From Leucobacter komagatae (GTDB lineage: Bacteria; Actinomycetota; Actinomycetes; Actinomycetales; Microbacteriaceae): a stretch of DNA of 64,000 bases. Where the stretch lies: the NCBI RefSeq assembly GCF_000834055.1, contig NZ_JXSQ01000008.1, positions 61,692 to 125,691 of the forward strand, in the 5' to 3' direction. The notes beneath the pieces were generated by a model, which searched no databases, had not been told where the DNA came from, and was given only the letters and a program-made list of their open reading frames with translations. Both the position numbers and the translations under genes were made by a program. Positions 54,054-63,088 of this stretch are shown one piece after another (the stretch's first letter is position 1; every line of letters begins with the position of its first letter).

Positions 54054-55091
54054 ATGCTCCCGCTCCTGCTCCCCCCGAATCCTGTTCAGCACTTCTACCG
54101 TGGAGGCGACAGGATCGCGGCGTTGCGCGGCTTTGTCGCGACAACGGATCGGCAGCCCGAGGAGTGGCTCGGCTCGACGCTCACCCGCTTTGGGGAGGGA
54201 ACTGTCGGCCTCGCAACGACGGCAGAGGGCGAGTTCTTACGCGACCTCATCGAGGCAGACCCAGCGCAGTGGACTGGCGGCCCTGGGCGTGACGCGGCGG
54301 ACACGGGCATCCTGGTGAAGCTCCTCGATGCGCGCCAGCGACTCCCGGTCCACGTGCATCCAGGACGCGAGTTCGCGGCGGCTCACCTCGACTGCCCGTA
54401 CGGTAAGACGGAAGCCTGGTACGTGCTCGATTCGGTGGATGATGGTGCTGTGTACCTGGGCTGGAAACACGCGGTGGATCGCGACGAGCTTGACCGTCGA
54501 CGCGACGCTCAAGATAGCGAATGGCTGCTCAGCAACATGAACCGTATTCCGGTGACTCCCGGCACGGGCATTCTCGTGCCGGCCGGGACTGTCCACGCGA
54601 TCGGCGAGGGGGTCTTTGTCGCGGAGGCGCAGGAACCAACCGACTTCTCTATCTTGCTTGAGTGGTCGGTGACGACGTCCACTCGCGAGGAGTCCCACCT
54701 CGGTATCGGCTTCGATGCGGTGATGCCGGCGGTTTCGATCGCTGCGATGTCGCAGCGCGAGATCGCCTCCCTCACCCGCCTGGCGGGCGAGTCGGCAGCT
54801 ACCCCGCGCTCGGTGCTCCCGCTCGAGGCTGACCCGTATTTCCGACTGCTTCGCGCGGCTGCCGCCGGGGGCGTTACGGAGCCGTTCCCGGCAGGCTTTG
54901 CTGTGGTTATAGCGTTGTCGGGGTCTGGTTCCCTGGTGTCCGATGCCGGTTCTGTCGTCATTGAACGCGGCCAGGCCTTCGCTGTTCCGCTCGCGTTCGG
55001 ACAGTGGTGGGTGCGGGGGGATGCGGATGTGCTCGCGTTTCTTCCCGGTGCGGGCTGGCCTGCGTCGCTCGGGTCGCCAGGGGTCGCATAG
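54054..55091 (+). CDS. Class I mannose-6-phosphate isomerase-like protein
   Basis: A 345-residue cupin-type isomerase. VHVHPGREFAAAHLDCPYGKTEAWYVL holds the probable zinc ligands (His and Glu), and VPAGTVHAIGEGVFVAEAQEP is the next conserved strand. It interconverts mannose-6-phosphate and fructose-6-phosphate or a related sugar phosphate. The ATG at 54054 follows GGAAGA; an upstream reading from 53916 would cross the hairpin. Position after the ABC genes suggests the same pathway as the PfkB kinase. Confidence 0.88.
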   Translation: MLPLLLPPNPVQHFYRGGDRIAALRGFVATTDRQPEEWLGSTLTRFGEGTVGLATTAEGEFLRDLIEADPAQWTGGPGRDAADTGILVKLLDARQRLPVHVHPGREFAAAHLDCPYGKTEAWYVLDSVDDGAVYLGWKHAVDRDELDRRRDAQDSEWLLSNMNRIPVTPGTGILVPAGTVHAIGEGVFVAEAQEPTDFSILLEWSVTTSTREESHLGIGFDAVMPAVSIAAMSQREIASLTRLAGESAATPRSVLPLEADPYFRLLRAAAAGGVTEPFPAGFAVVIALSGSGSLVSDAGSVVIERGQAFAVPLAFGQWWVRGDADVLAFLPGAGWPASLGSPGVA

Positions 55092-55169
55092 CCGCTCGCC
55101 CCGCGCGGAGTGCTCACCAGACGTTCACTCTCCGGGCACCAGAAGGTCGCCGGAGCTGTACAGACAACT

Positions 55170-55175
55170 TATACG
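55170..55175 (+). promoter_or_regulatory. Putative -10 box of the GntR gene
   Basis: TATACG ends nine bases before the ATG at 55185, and the flanking CAGACAACTTATACGCTG has partial symmetry. Transcription would start within a few bases of the ATG, so a leaderless or near-leaderless mRNA is likely. Confidence 0.4.
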
Positions 55176-55184
55176 CTGACGGGC

Positions 55185-55961
55185 ATGACAGCGATTCAGC
55201 CGCTGCACTTGCAGCTCTACGAGGAAATGGCGCGGCGCATTCAGTCGGGTGCCTGGGAGACAGGCGATCGCGTGCCGAGCGAGAAGTCGCTCATCGCGGA
55301 GTTCGGCACGTCGCGTGGGCCGGTGCGTCAGGCGCTCGCTGCGCTCCGAGCCGAGGGGGTCATTACTGGTGGCCGAGGTGCGCCTCCTCGCGTCCAGCGT
55401 GCGGTGCCCTCGCAGTCGTTCGGCACGTTCCTCTCGTTCACTGAATGGGCGAAGCGCACGGGGTTCGTGCCGGGGCAGCAGGTTGTCGAAGTCGCCAAAC
55501 GCCCTGCGAGCGAGCACGTGGCGCGAGAGCTCAATGTCACGCCCGAGGATACGATCGTCGAGGTCGTGCGCTTACGCACCCTCGACGGCGAGCCTGCGCT
55601 GTTCGAACGCACACACTTCGCATACCCAGTTGGGGTGCACATCCTCAGCGCGAGCTTCGATGACGGCAGCATTTATCAGACGCTCGCCCAGCACGGTATT
55701 GTTCCGGCGCGTGCACGCCACGTCATCGACGCAGTTGCGGCTCACCCGCTCGATGCCGAGTGGCTCCGAGTTTCGCCCGGTTTCCCCCTGCTGCGCGCGC
55801 GACGTGTCTCTACGACCGAGGATGGCACCGTCATCGAGTATGCCGATGACAGGCACCTGCCGTCGATGACGACGTTTGCGATTGAAAACACCGCGGCGCA
55901 CAGAACACAGTTCACGCGTGAATCGGCTGGTGGTCCACAACCGCCAGTGTCCCCCGCGTGA
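55185..55961 (+). CDS. GntR-family regulator, HutC/UTRA type
   Basis: A 258-residue regulator. The winged helix is LQLYEEMARRIQSGAWETGDRVPSEKSL followed by SRGPVRQALAALRAEGVI. The UTRA ligand-binding domain (about 80-240) contains EDTIVEVVRLRTLDGEPALFERTHF. HutC-type proteins bind sugar phosphates or amino acid derivatives. It lies after the sugar genes with its own promoter and may control them, but no operator was recognised. Confidence 0.9.
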   Translation: MTAIQPLHLQLYEEMARRIQSGAWETGDRVPSEKSLIAEFGTSRGPVRQALAALRAEGVITGGRGAPPRVQRAVPSQSFGTFLSFTEWAKRTGFVPGQQVVEVAKRPASEHVARELNVTPEDTIVEVVRLRTLDGEPALFERTHFAYPVGVHILSASFDDGSIYQTLAQHGIVPARARHVIDAVAAHPLDAEWLRVSPGFPLLRARRVSTTEDGTVIEYADDRHLPSMTTFAIENTAAHRTQFTRESAGGPQPPVSPA

Positions 55962-56036
55962 GGCTTGCCACGCACGGCTCACCGCCGCGGCGCTCCGGCC
56001 ACGGGCGGCACGACGCACACGTGCCGCGAGCTGCGG

Positions 56037-56750
56037 CTAGGCGGCGAGCGGGAGCACCGGTCGCAGTGCTTCGGCGCGTGCCGAGGTCACCAGGATCGGC
56101 AAATGGTCGGAAGAGCCCCGACCGAGGGTCTGCACGCCGGCGATGTCGAAGCCTGTTGAGGTAACGAAGTCGTAGTGGCCACGGAACAACAGGTACCTGT
56201 TGTAGGTGCGCTTGTCTGAGAAGTTGGTCGCGTAGCCCGACTGCTGCATGGTCGCCGTGAGGCGGTTCTGGAAGACGGGGTAGTTGTAGTCGCCCACCAT
56301 GATTGTCGGCAGCCCGGGGCCGATCGCCCCAAGCTCGTCGATCGCGGTGCGGATCTGCGTGCGCCGCAGCGAGTTGAGCGCCGTGAGCGGGGCCGCGTGG
56401 AAGGAGGCCGCGATGAAGTCGGAGCCCGTCTCACGGTCGTGGATGCGCGCGCCAAGCAGTCGCTCGTGCGCGGGCGATAGCAACCGGTCGTGTAGCGACT
56501 TCTTGAGCTGAAATGCCTGCGCGGACTGCACGTCGAACCTCGCGGAGTCAACGTACATGGCGAGCCCGAGGCGGTTTTTCTCGGTCGCATGTACGAGCGA
56601 GAGGGATCCGATACGTGAGGGGAGGTGGAGTGTGTCTGCCTCTTGGAGACAGAGCAGCTCTGCCCCGTGAGTGTCGACGAGGTCGGCAAGCTCACCGACG
56701 GCGCGGTTCTTTCGCAGGTTGTAACTAATCGTCTTCACTCGCCCAAGCAT
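56037..56750 (-). CDS. Endonuclease/exonuclease/phosphatase family protein
   Basis: A 237-residue protein of the DNase I-like fold. It has LCLQEADT (catalytic Glu), the HAAPLTALNSLRRTQI region, MVGDYNYP with the metal-binding Asp-Asn, and a C-terminal SSDHLPILV with the catalytic His. It has neither signal peptide nor membrane anchor. Such enzymes hydrolyse phosphodiesters in DNA, inositol phosphates or lipids; the substrate here is unknown. It lies 12 bases after the LysR gene and could be co-transcribed. Confidence 0.85.
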   Translation of the reverse strand: MLGRVKTISYNLRKNRAVGELADLVDTHGAELLCLQEADTLHLPSRIGSLSLVHATEKNRLGLAMYVDSARFDVQSAQAFQLKKSLHDRLLSPAHERLLGARIHDRETGSDFIAASFHAAPLTALNSLRRTQIRTAIDELGAIGPGLPTIMVGDYNYPVFQNRLTATMQQSGYATNFSDKRTYNRYLLFRGHYDFVTSTGFDIAGVQTLGRGSSDHLPILVTSARAEALRPVLPLAA

Positions 56751-56762
56751 ACGTCGGGAATC

Positions 56763-57698
56763 CTATGGTTCAACCGTGGGCGCGATTTCTGTGGCATTTG
56801 CCAGGGAAGCGGCCTCGATCGCGAGCGTTTCACGTACGGCAAGCACAGCCGGGGATTCCGCGTTTGAGATACGCGCAGCCGTGAAGATGGTGCGGTGTGG
56901 ATCGCCCGGCAGGTCGACCATGCGCAGCCGCTGCTCTGCACGTACGAGCCCTGGCAGGAGGGCTATGGCGTTGCCCGACTCGATGAGCCGCACGTGCGCC
57001 TGGAGGTCGGCCGTTTCGTAGCGCACGTCTGGTTCGAAGCCGGCGGTGCGGCAGGCCTGTTCGGCCCAGTGCCGCGAGGCGGCGCCGCGCGGCTCCATGA
57101 CCCATGGCAGTGCGGCCGCATCTTCCAGACTGCGGACGAGGTCGAAATCCGCGTCGCCAGCTCCGAGCGGCGGGAGCGCCAGCTGGATCGGATCGTGCGT
57201 GAGCGGCTCGCGGTCGAGGCCAACGAACTGCGCTGTAGCGTGGCCGGGGTATTGCTCGGCGATGACGAGGTCGAAACCGCGCACGCGAGTCTCGTGCAGC
57301 GCGGTCTCTGGCTCGTGCTGCACCATCTCGACGCGCAGGTTCGGGTGCTCCGTTCGCAGCCGCCTGAGCGCCTGCGGCATGATCGCGAGCACCACTGTTT
57401 GGAACACGGCGACCCGCACCGACCCTGCGACCTCACCGCGCACCCTGTGGGCTGCGGTCTCAGCGCGTTCGAGGCCTGCGAGGAGTTCCTCCGTTTCTGC
57501 GACGAGCGCGTCGGCCGCGGCGGTGAGTTCGAGTGTGCGACCCACCCGCCTGAGCAGGGGCGTTCCGACCTCTTTTTCGAGCAGTGCGAGCTGCTGCGAG
57601 ACTGCGGACGGGCTGTAATTCAGCGCCTCCGCGACCTGCACGACGGTGCCGCGATACGACAGCTCCCAGAGCAGTCTCAGGCGTTTCATTTCGAGCAC
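56763..57698 (-). CDS. LysR-family regulator, divergent from putA
   Basis: A 311-residue LysR protein. The N-terminal HTH is GTVVQVAEALNYSPSAVSQQLALLEKEVG, then a periplasmic-binding-like co-inducer domain. A GTG at 57698 with GGAGG upstream is the probable start. It is transcribed away from putA across a 151-base gap, the usual LysR arrangement, so it likely activates putA and putP in response to proline. Confidence 0.9.
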   Translation of the reverse strand: MLEMKRLRLLWELSYRGTVVQVAEALNYSPSAVSQQLALLEKEVGTPLLRRVGRTLELTAAADALVAETEELLAGLERAETAAHRVRGEVAGSVRVAVFQTVVLAIMPQALRRLRTEHPNLRVEMVQHEPETALHETRVRGFDLVIAEQYPGHATAQFVGLDREPLTHDPIQLALPPLGAGDADFDLVRSLEDAAALPWVMEPRGAASRHWAEQACRTAGFEPDVRYETADLQAHVRLIESGNAIALLPGLVRAEQRLRMVDLPGDPHRTIFTAARISNAESPAVLAVRETLAIEAASLANATEIAPTVEP

Positions 57699-57849
57699 AC
57701 AGGCCTCCGTTCGTTCGTTAATCTCTACTTCACATTATTGCTCAGAAAGGATCGCTTTACTTCAAGCTTCCGAGCATCCACACTTGGCTCATCGGGCAAA
57801 GGGCCGCCGCATCCGCGCGCGCCCGCACCCATGTACGAAAGGAACGCCG

Positions 57850-60800
57850 TTGTCTCAGGCAACCCCACGCCCCCAGGACCTCGCAGAAGAGTCCATCGCG
57901 CTCGCACGCAAGTGGATCACCGAAGCCGCAAGCATCCCCGCTGACGCCTCGGCGGCACGCCTCGCAGGCGTGCTTCGCGACCCCAACGGCCTCGACTTCA
58001 CGGTCGGCTTCGTCGACGGCGTAGTGCGCCCCGAGGACCTCGGTGTCGCAGGTAAGAAACTCAAGGAACTCGTCCCGCTTACCCCCGGATTCCTCCCCGG
58101 CGTCATGCGGGGTGCAATCGGTCTCGGCGGCGCGTTCGCGAAGCCCATGCCGGGCGTTGTCGTGCCGATCGCTCGCAAGGTGCTCCGCCAGATGGTGAGC
58201 CACCTCATCATCGACGCGAGCGACTCGAAGCTCGGCCCGGCAATCTCCAAGATTCAACGTGACGGCGTGCGCCTGAACGTCAACCTCCTCGGCGAGGCCA
58301 TTCTCGGCCAGGGCGAGGCAGAGCGCCGCCTCGCCGGCACGCACAAGCTGCTCGCGCGCCCCGATGTCGACTACGTATCGATCAAGGTTTCGTCGACCGT
58401 GGCCCCGCACAACCACTGGGCCTTCGACGAAGCAATCGACCACATTGAGGCTCAGCTCGTCCCGCTGTTCGAGCGCGCGGCGGCAGCTTCGCCGAAGAAG
58501 TTCATCAACCTCGACATGGAGGAGTACAAGGATCTCGACCTCACCCTCGAGGTCTTCACCCGCATCCTCGACCGCCCCGAGTTCTTGGACCTCGAGGCCG
58601 GCATCGTGCTTCAGGCGTACCTTCCAGACGCTCTCGGAGCCATGATGCGCCTGCAGGAGTGGTCGGCGAAGCGCGTCGCGCGCGGCGGCGCCCCAATCAA
58701 GGTTCGCCTCGTGAAGGGCGCGAACCTCCCGATGGAGCTCGTCGACGCTGCTGTGCACGGCTGGCCAGCAGCCACCTGGGGCTCCAAGCAGGATTCGGAC
58801 ACCAGCTACAAGGCCGTCCTCGATTACGCGCTCACCCCTGAACATGTCAAGAACGTGCGCCTCGGTGTCGCGGGCCACAACCTCTTCGACCTCGCACTCG
58901 CCTGGCTGCTCGCAACGGGCCGCGGCGCAGAGTCTGGGCTCGAGGTTGAGATGCTCCTCGGCATGGCAACCGGCCAGGCAGAGGCAGTCCGCCGCGATGT
59001 CGGCTCACTGCTGCTGTATGTGCCCGTCGTGCACCCGGAAGAGTTCGACGTCGCGATTGCGTACCTCATCCGCAGGCTTGAGGAAGGCGCGAGCCAGGAA
59101 AACTTCATGTCGGCAGTGTTCGAACTGAACGACAACCAGCAGCTGTTCGAACGTGAGAAGACTCGATTCCTCGCCTCGCTCGGCGAGCTCGCAGCGATCA
59201 CCGCCGATGGCGACCCCGCGAACTACGCGGTTCCTCCGTCGAACCGCGTGCAGGATCGCCGCACGTTCGACGAGGCGGGCTCAGCCGCACGCGTCGAGGC
59301 ACTCGTCGAGCAGGGCCGCAAGGGCGAGTTCGACAACGCCCCCGACAGCGACCCGGATCTCCCCGGCAACCACATCTGGGGCCGCGAGATCGCAGATCGC
59401 ATGGTGGAGTCGAAGCTCGGTGACGATCTCGTCGCCGAGGCACGCGTCGAGAGTGCTGAGGCGCTTGAGCAGATCGTCGCCCGCGGCGTCGCAGCGGCAG
59501 ACGGCTGGCAGGCACTCGGCGCAGACGAGCGCGCGCGCATTCTGTACCGCGCGGGCGAGCGCCTCGAGGCACGCCGCGGCGAGCTGCTCGAGGTCATGGG
59601 CTCGGAGTGCGGCAAGACGCTCGACCAGGGTGACCCCGAGGTCTCCGAGGCGATCGACTTCGCGAACTACTACGCGATGCTCGGCCAGGTCATCGGCCAG
59701 GTCGATGGCGCTACCTACAAGCAGCAGAAGCTAACCGCCGTGATCCCGCCGTGGAACTTCCCCGTCGCGATCCCCGCTGGTGGCACGCTCGCGGCGCTCG
59801 CTGCTGGCTCCGCCGTCATCATCAAGCCTGCATCGAACTCCGCTCGCTCTGGCGCGATCATGATCGAGGCGCTGTGGGAGGCCGGCGTGCCCCGCGACGT
59901 GCTGCAGTTCGTGCAGTTCGCCGATCGCGCCCTCGGCTCGAAGCTTGTTGCGGATCCCCGCATCGACCGCCTGATCCTCACGGGCGCGTACGAGACCGCC
60001 GTGAACTTCCGCGAGCTCCGCCAGGATCTCCCGATCCTCGCCGAGACCAGCGGCAAGAACGCGATCATCGTCACCCCGAACGCTGACCTCGACCTCGCAG
60101 CGAGGGACGTCGTGCAGTCGGCGTTCGGCCACGCCGGCCAGAAGTGCTCGGCTGCGTCGCTCGTGATTCTCGTCGGCTCGGTCGCGACCTCGAAGCGTTT
60201 CCGCGGCCAGTTGCTCGACGCGGCTCGCTCGCTGAAGGTCGGCACCCCCGAGAACCTCGAGACCCAGATGGGCACCATCATCACGGCCCCCGACGGCAAG
60301 CTGCTCCGCGGCCTCACCACGCTCAGCGCCGGCGAGAAGTGGCTCATCGAGCCCAAGCCGCTCAAGAGCGACAGCCCGCTGGCTGCCGATAAGAAGGGCA
60401 ACAACAAGCTGTGGAGCCCGGGTGTGCGCGAGGGCGTCAAGCGCGGCTCCGAGTACCACCTCACCGAGTACTTCGGCCCGATCCTCGGCATCATGACCGC
60501 CGCGACCCTCGACGAGGCGATCGACATGGTCAACGAGATCGACTACGGCCTCACGAGCGGCCTGCACTCGCTCGACCGTGATGAGATGGCGCTCTGGCTC
60601 GATCGCATCCAGGCTGGCAACCTCTACGTCAACCGCGGTATCACCGGCGCGATCGTACGCCGCCAGTCGTTCGGCGGCTGGAAGAAGTCGGCAATCGGCG
60701 CTGGCACGAAGGCTGGCGGCCCGAGCTACCTGTACGGTCTCGGCGAGTGGGAAGACGCACCGGTTTCGGCTGCGCTCACCGCGCCGCGCCCGGCAGCAGC

Positions 60801-61407
60801 CCCGATCCTCACCGCTGCGCAGCAGGCCGGTGTTTCGGGCGCTGAGCTCGAGTGGCTGCGCGCAGCCCTCGGAACCGACGCAACAGCGTGGAACACCGAG
60901 TTCGGGGTCGCACGCGACGCATCGGGCGTCGGCGTCGAGCGCAACCTCCTCCGCTACCGTTCCGTGCCGGTCACGGTGCGGATCGCGGCGGACGCGCCGA
61001 TCCACCACGCGGTTCGCGTTGTGGCTGCGGGCATCGCGGCAGGGAGCAAGCCGAGCGTGAGCACCCCTGCGGCGCTTCCCGAGCCGATCAGCAAGGCGTT
61101 CAAGGCCGCAGGCGTCGAGATCCACTTCGAGGACGACGCGGCTTGGGCCGCCCGCCTCGGTCGCCTCGCCGCACAGGACGGCCCGAACGCGAGCGCGCGC
61201 ATCCGCCTCGTTGCTGGTGCCAGCCGCGTGGAGGGACTCGCAGCGATCACCACTGCGACGGGTGGCAAGCCCGACATCGCCGTGTACGGCGGCGACGTCG
61301 TCTCGGCTGGCCGCGTTGAGATGCTGCCATACCTGCACGAACAGGCGGTATCGATTACGGCGCACCGTTTCGGCACGCCGAACAAACTCTCCGAAGGCCT
61401 GATCTAA
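57850..61407 (+). CDS. putA: PutA: bifunctional proline dehydrogenase/glutamate-semialdehyde dehydrogenase
   Basis: A 1185-residue bifunctional enzyme turning proline into glutamate. The FAD proline dehydrogenase barrel (about 100-470) has VRLVKGANLPMELVDA and QDSDTSYKAVLDYAL. The NAD aldehyde dehydrogenase (about 540-1000) has PWNFPVAIPAG, ETSGKNAIIVTP and the catalytic Cys in GQKCSAASL. A C-terminal domain of about 180 residues follows. No N-terminal ribbon-helix-helix repressor domain is present, so regulation is external. The start is a TTG at 57850 with AAAGGA. Confidence 0.95.
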   Translation: MSQATPRPQDLAEESIALARKWITEAASIPADASAARLAGVLRDPNGLDFTVGFVDGVVRPEDLGVAGKKLKELVPLTPGFLPGVMRGAIGLGGAFAKPMPGVVVPIARKVLRQMVSHLIIDASDSKLGPAISKIQRDGVRLNVNLLGEAILGQGEAERRLAGTHKLLARPDVDYVSIKVSSTVAPHNHWAFDEAIDHIEAQLVPLFERAAAASPKKFINLDMEEYKDLDLTLEVFTRILDRPEFLDLEAGIVLQAYLPDALGAMMRLQEWSAKRVARGGAPIKVRLVKGANLPMELVDAAVHGWPAATWGSKQDSDTSYKAVLDYALTPEHVKNVRLGVAGHNLFDLALAWLLATGRGAESGLEVEMLLGMATGQAEAVRRDVGSLLLYVPVVHPEEFDVAIAYLIRRLEEGASQENFMSAVFELNDNQQLFEREKTRFLASLGELAAITADGDPANYAVPPSNRVQDRRTFDEAGSAARVEALVEQGRKGEFDNAPDSDPDLPGNHIWGREIADRMVESKLGDDLVAEARVESAEALEQIVARGVAAADGWQALGADERARILYRAGERLEARRGELLEVMGSECGKTLDQGDPEVSEAIDFANYYAMLGQVIGQVDGATYKQQKLTAVIPPWNFPVAIPAGGTLAALAAGSAVIIKPASNSARSGAIMIEALWEAGVPRDVLQFVQFADRALGSKLVADPRIDRLILTGAYETAVNFRELRQDLPILAETSGKNAIIVTPNADLDLAARDVVQSAFGHAGQKCSAASLVILVGSVATSKRFRGQLLDAARSLKVGTPENLETQMGTIITAPDGKLLRGLTTLSAGEKWLIEPKPLKSDSPLAADKKGNNKLWSPGVREGVKRGSEYHLTEYFGPILGIMTAATLDEAIDMVNEIDYGLTSGLHSLDRDEMALWLDRIQAGNLYVNRGITGAIVRRQSFGGWKKSAIGAGTKAGGPSYLYGLGEWEDAPVSAALTAPRPAAAPILTAAQQAGVSGAELEWLRAALGTDATAWNTEFGVARDASGVGVERNLLRYRSVPVTVRIAADAPIHHAVRVVAAGIAAGSKPSVSTPAALPEPISKAFKAAGVEIHFEDDAAWAARLGRLAAQDGPNASARIRLVAGASRVEGLAAITTATGGKPDIAVYGGDVVSAGRVEMLPYLHEQAVSITAHRFGTPNKLSEGLI

Positions 61408-61416
61408 GGCACATAG

Positions 61417-61460
61417 GTTGTGAGGGGCTAGGAGCCTGAAAGCTCCTAGCCCCTCACAAC
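61417..61460. terminator. Perfect 19-bp hairpin between putA and putP
   Basis: GTTGTGAGGGGCTAGGAGC pairs perfectly with its complement across a six-base loop. The T-poor flank GTTTAT suggests partial termination or processing between putA and putP. Confidence 0.8.
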
Positions 61461-61503
61461 GTTTATCCCGCAACAACAGCCCGCCTTTGAAAGGTGAACA
61501 TCA

Positions 61504-63012
61504 ATGTCTGATCAGTTCTTCCTCTACCTCGCGCTTGGCATTTACTTCGCGGTGATGCTCCTTATCGGGTGGATAGCGTTCCGCCGCACTACGAGCCACG
61601 AGGGCTACATGCTCGCGGGTCGCGGGCTGCCACCGTGGGTCGCGGCGCTCTCTGCCGGCGCCTCTGACATGTCTGGCTGGCTCATCATGGGACTTCCCGG
61701 CGCGATCTTCGCAACCGGGCTCATCGAGGGGTGGATCGCAGTCGGTCTGCTCGTCGGGTCATACCTCAACTGGCGCCTCGTCGCCCCACGCTTGCGCGCC
61801 TACTCAGAGGTCTCGCGCAACTCGATCACGGTGCCGAGCTTCTTCGAGAACCGCACGCGCGACAAATCGCACCTGCTGCGGAGCGTCTCAAGCGTGATCA
61901 TCCTTGTCTTCTTCACGCTCTACGCGTCCTCCGGCATGGTCGCTGGCGGCAAGTTCTTCGAGAGCGCGTTCGGCGGCGAATACTTCGTTGGCATGCTCCT
62001 CGTCACCGCGGTCACGCTCGGCTACACCCTCTTCGGTGGCTTCCTCGGCGCCTCCCTCACCGACGTTGTGCAGGGGCTCATGATGGTCGTCGCGCTCATC
62101 GTGGTTCCCGTTGTCGCGATCATCACGATCGGCGGCTTCGGCGAGACAGTATCAATCGTCGAGACCGTCGGCGCGGCTAACCTGTCTATCTTCGGCGGAG
62201 CCGAGCTCACCACCGGCGCGGTCGTGTTGGTCATCATCTCGGGCCTCGCCTGGGGCCTCGGCTACTTCGGCCAGCCGCACATCATCGTGCGCTTCATGGC
62301 GCTGCGCACCCCCGGCGAGGCAAAGTCTGCTCGCCGCATCGCGACGTCGTGGCAGTTCCTCTCGCTCGCAGGCGCGGTCGCCGCGGGCCTCGTCGGCATC
62401 GCCTACTTCGACAAGTTCGGCGGCGCCCCGAGCGACCCTGAGACGATCGTGCTGCTCCTCTCGCAGGTGCTGCTGCACCCGCTCGTCGCCGGGCTCGTGC
62501 TCGCCGCCGTGCTCGCGGCGATCATGAGCACGCTCTCGAGCCAGCTGATCGTCTGCTCCTCCGCACTCGTCGAGGATCTCTACAAGATCATGCGCAAGAC
62601 GCCGCCTGCGGAGAAGACGCTTGTTATCCTCGGTCGCCTTGGTGTGCTCACTGTCGCCATCGCTGCTGCGCTCCTCGCGATCAGCCCGAACGACTCGATC
62701 CTCGGGCTCGTGAGCTTCGCATGGGCAGGCTTCGGCGCCGCGTTCGGCCCGATCGTGCTGCTCAGCCTCTACTGGCGCAAGCTCACGAACTGGGGTGCAC
62801 TCACCGGCATGATCGTCGGCGCAATCGTCGTGTTCGTGTGGAAGGCATTCGACACCGGCCTGTACGAGCTGCTCCCAGGCTTCATCGCGGCGCTCGTCGC
62901 CGCGATGGTGGTGAGCCTGTTTACCTACAAGAAGAACGACGATATCGATGGCGAGTTCACCACGACGATGAGCCTCATCCTGCCCGGCGCGAAGAACGCC
63001 GTAAAGCAGTAA
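61504..63012 (+). CDS. putP: PutP: sodium/proline symporter
   Basis: A 502-residue symporter of the SSS family with about 13 helices. It has LSAGASDMSGWLIMGLPGAIF (helix 2, Na+/proline site), FFTLYASSGMVAGGKFFES and GYTLFGGFLGASLTDVVQG. It imports proline with sodium for PutA. GAAAGG precedes the ATG. It lies 43 bases after the putA hairpin and before the racemase-family gene. Confidence 0.95.
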   Translation: MSDQFFLYLALGIYFAVMLLIGWIAFRRTTSHEGYMLAGRGLPPWVAALSAGASDMSGWLIMGLPGAIFATGLIEGWIAVGLLVGSYLNWRLVAPRLRAYSEVSRNSITVPSFFENRTRDKSHLLRSVSSVIILVFFTLYASSGMVAGGKFFESAFGGEYFVGMLLVTAVTLGYTLFGGFLGASLTDVVQGLMMVVALIVVPVVAIITIGGFGETVSIVETVGAANLSIFGGAELTTGAVVLVIISGLAWGLGYFGQPHIIVRFMALRTPGEAKSARRIATSWQFLSLAGAVAAGLVGIAYFDKFGGAPSDPETIVLLLSQVLLHPLVAGLVLAAVLAAIMSTLSSQLIVCSSALVEDLYKIMRKTPPAEKTLVILGRLGVLTVAIAAALLAISPNDSILGLVSFAWAGFGAAFGPIVLLSLYWRKLTNWGALTGMIVGAIVVFVWKAFDTGLYELLPGFIAALVAAMVVSLFTYKKNDDIDGEFTTTMSLILPGAKNAVKQ

Positions 63013-63028
63013 CCACGCAACACCCCGG

Positions 63029-63060
63029 CCGGGGCGCCACCCGCTGGCGCCCCGGCGTTT
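63029..63060 (+). terminator. Hairpin after putP
   Basis: A 10-bp stem CCGGGGCGCC / GGCGCCCCGG with a seven-base loop is followed by cgttt. It lies 29 bases before the next start codon, so it probably attenuates rather than ends transcription. Confidence 0.65.
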
Positions 63061-63088
63061 CCTCCCCGCACACGAAAGACACGTAGCA

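Noticed and set aside
59731..61476. 581-codon leftward frame opposite putA
   Set aside because: A mirror of putA codon bias with no domain, overlapping the putA-putP hairpin.
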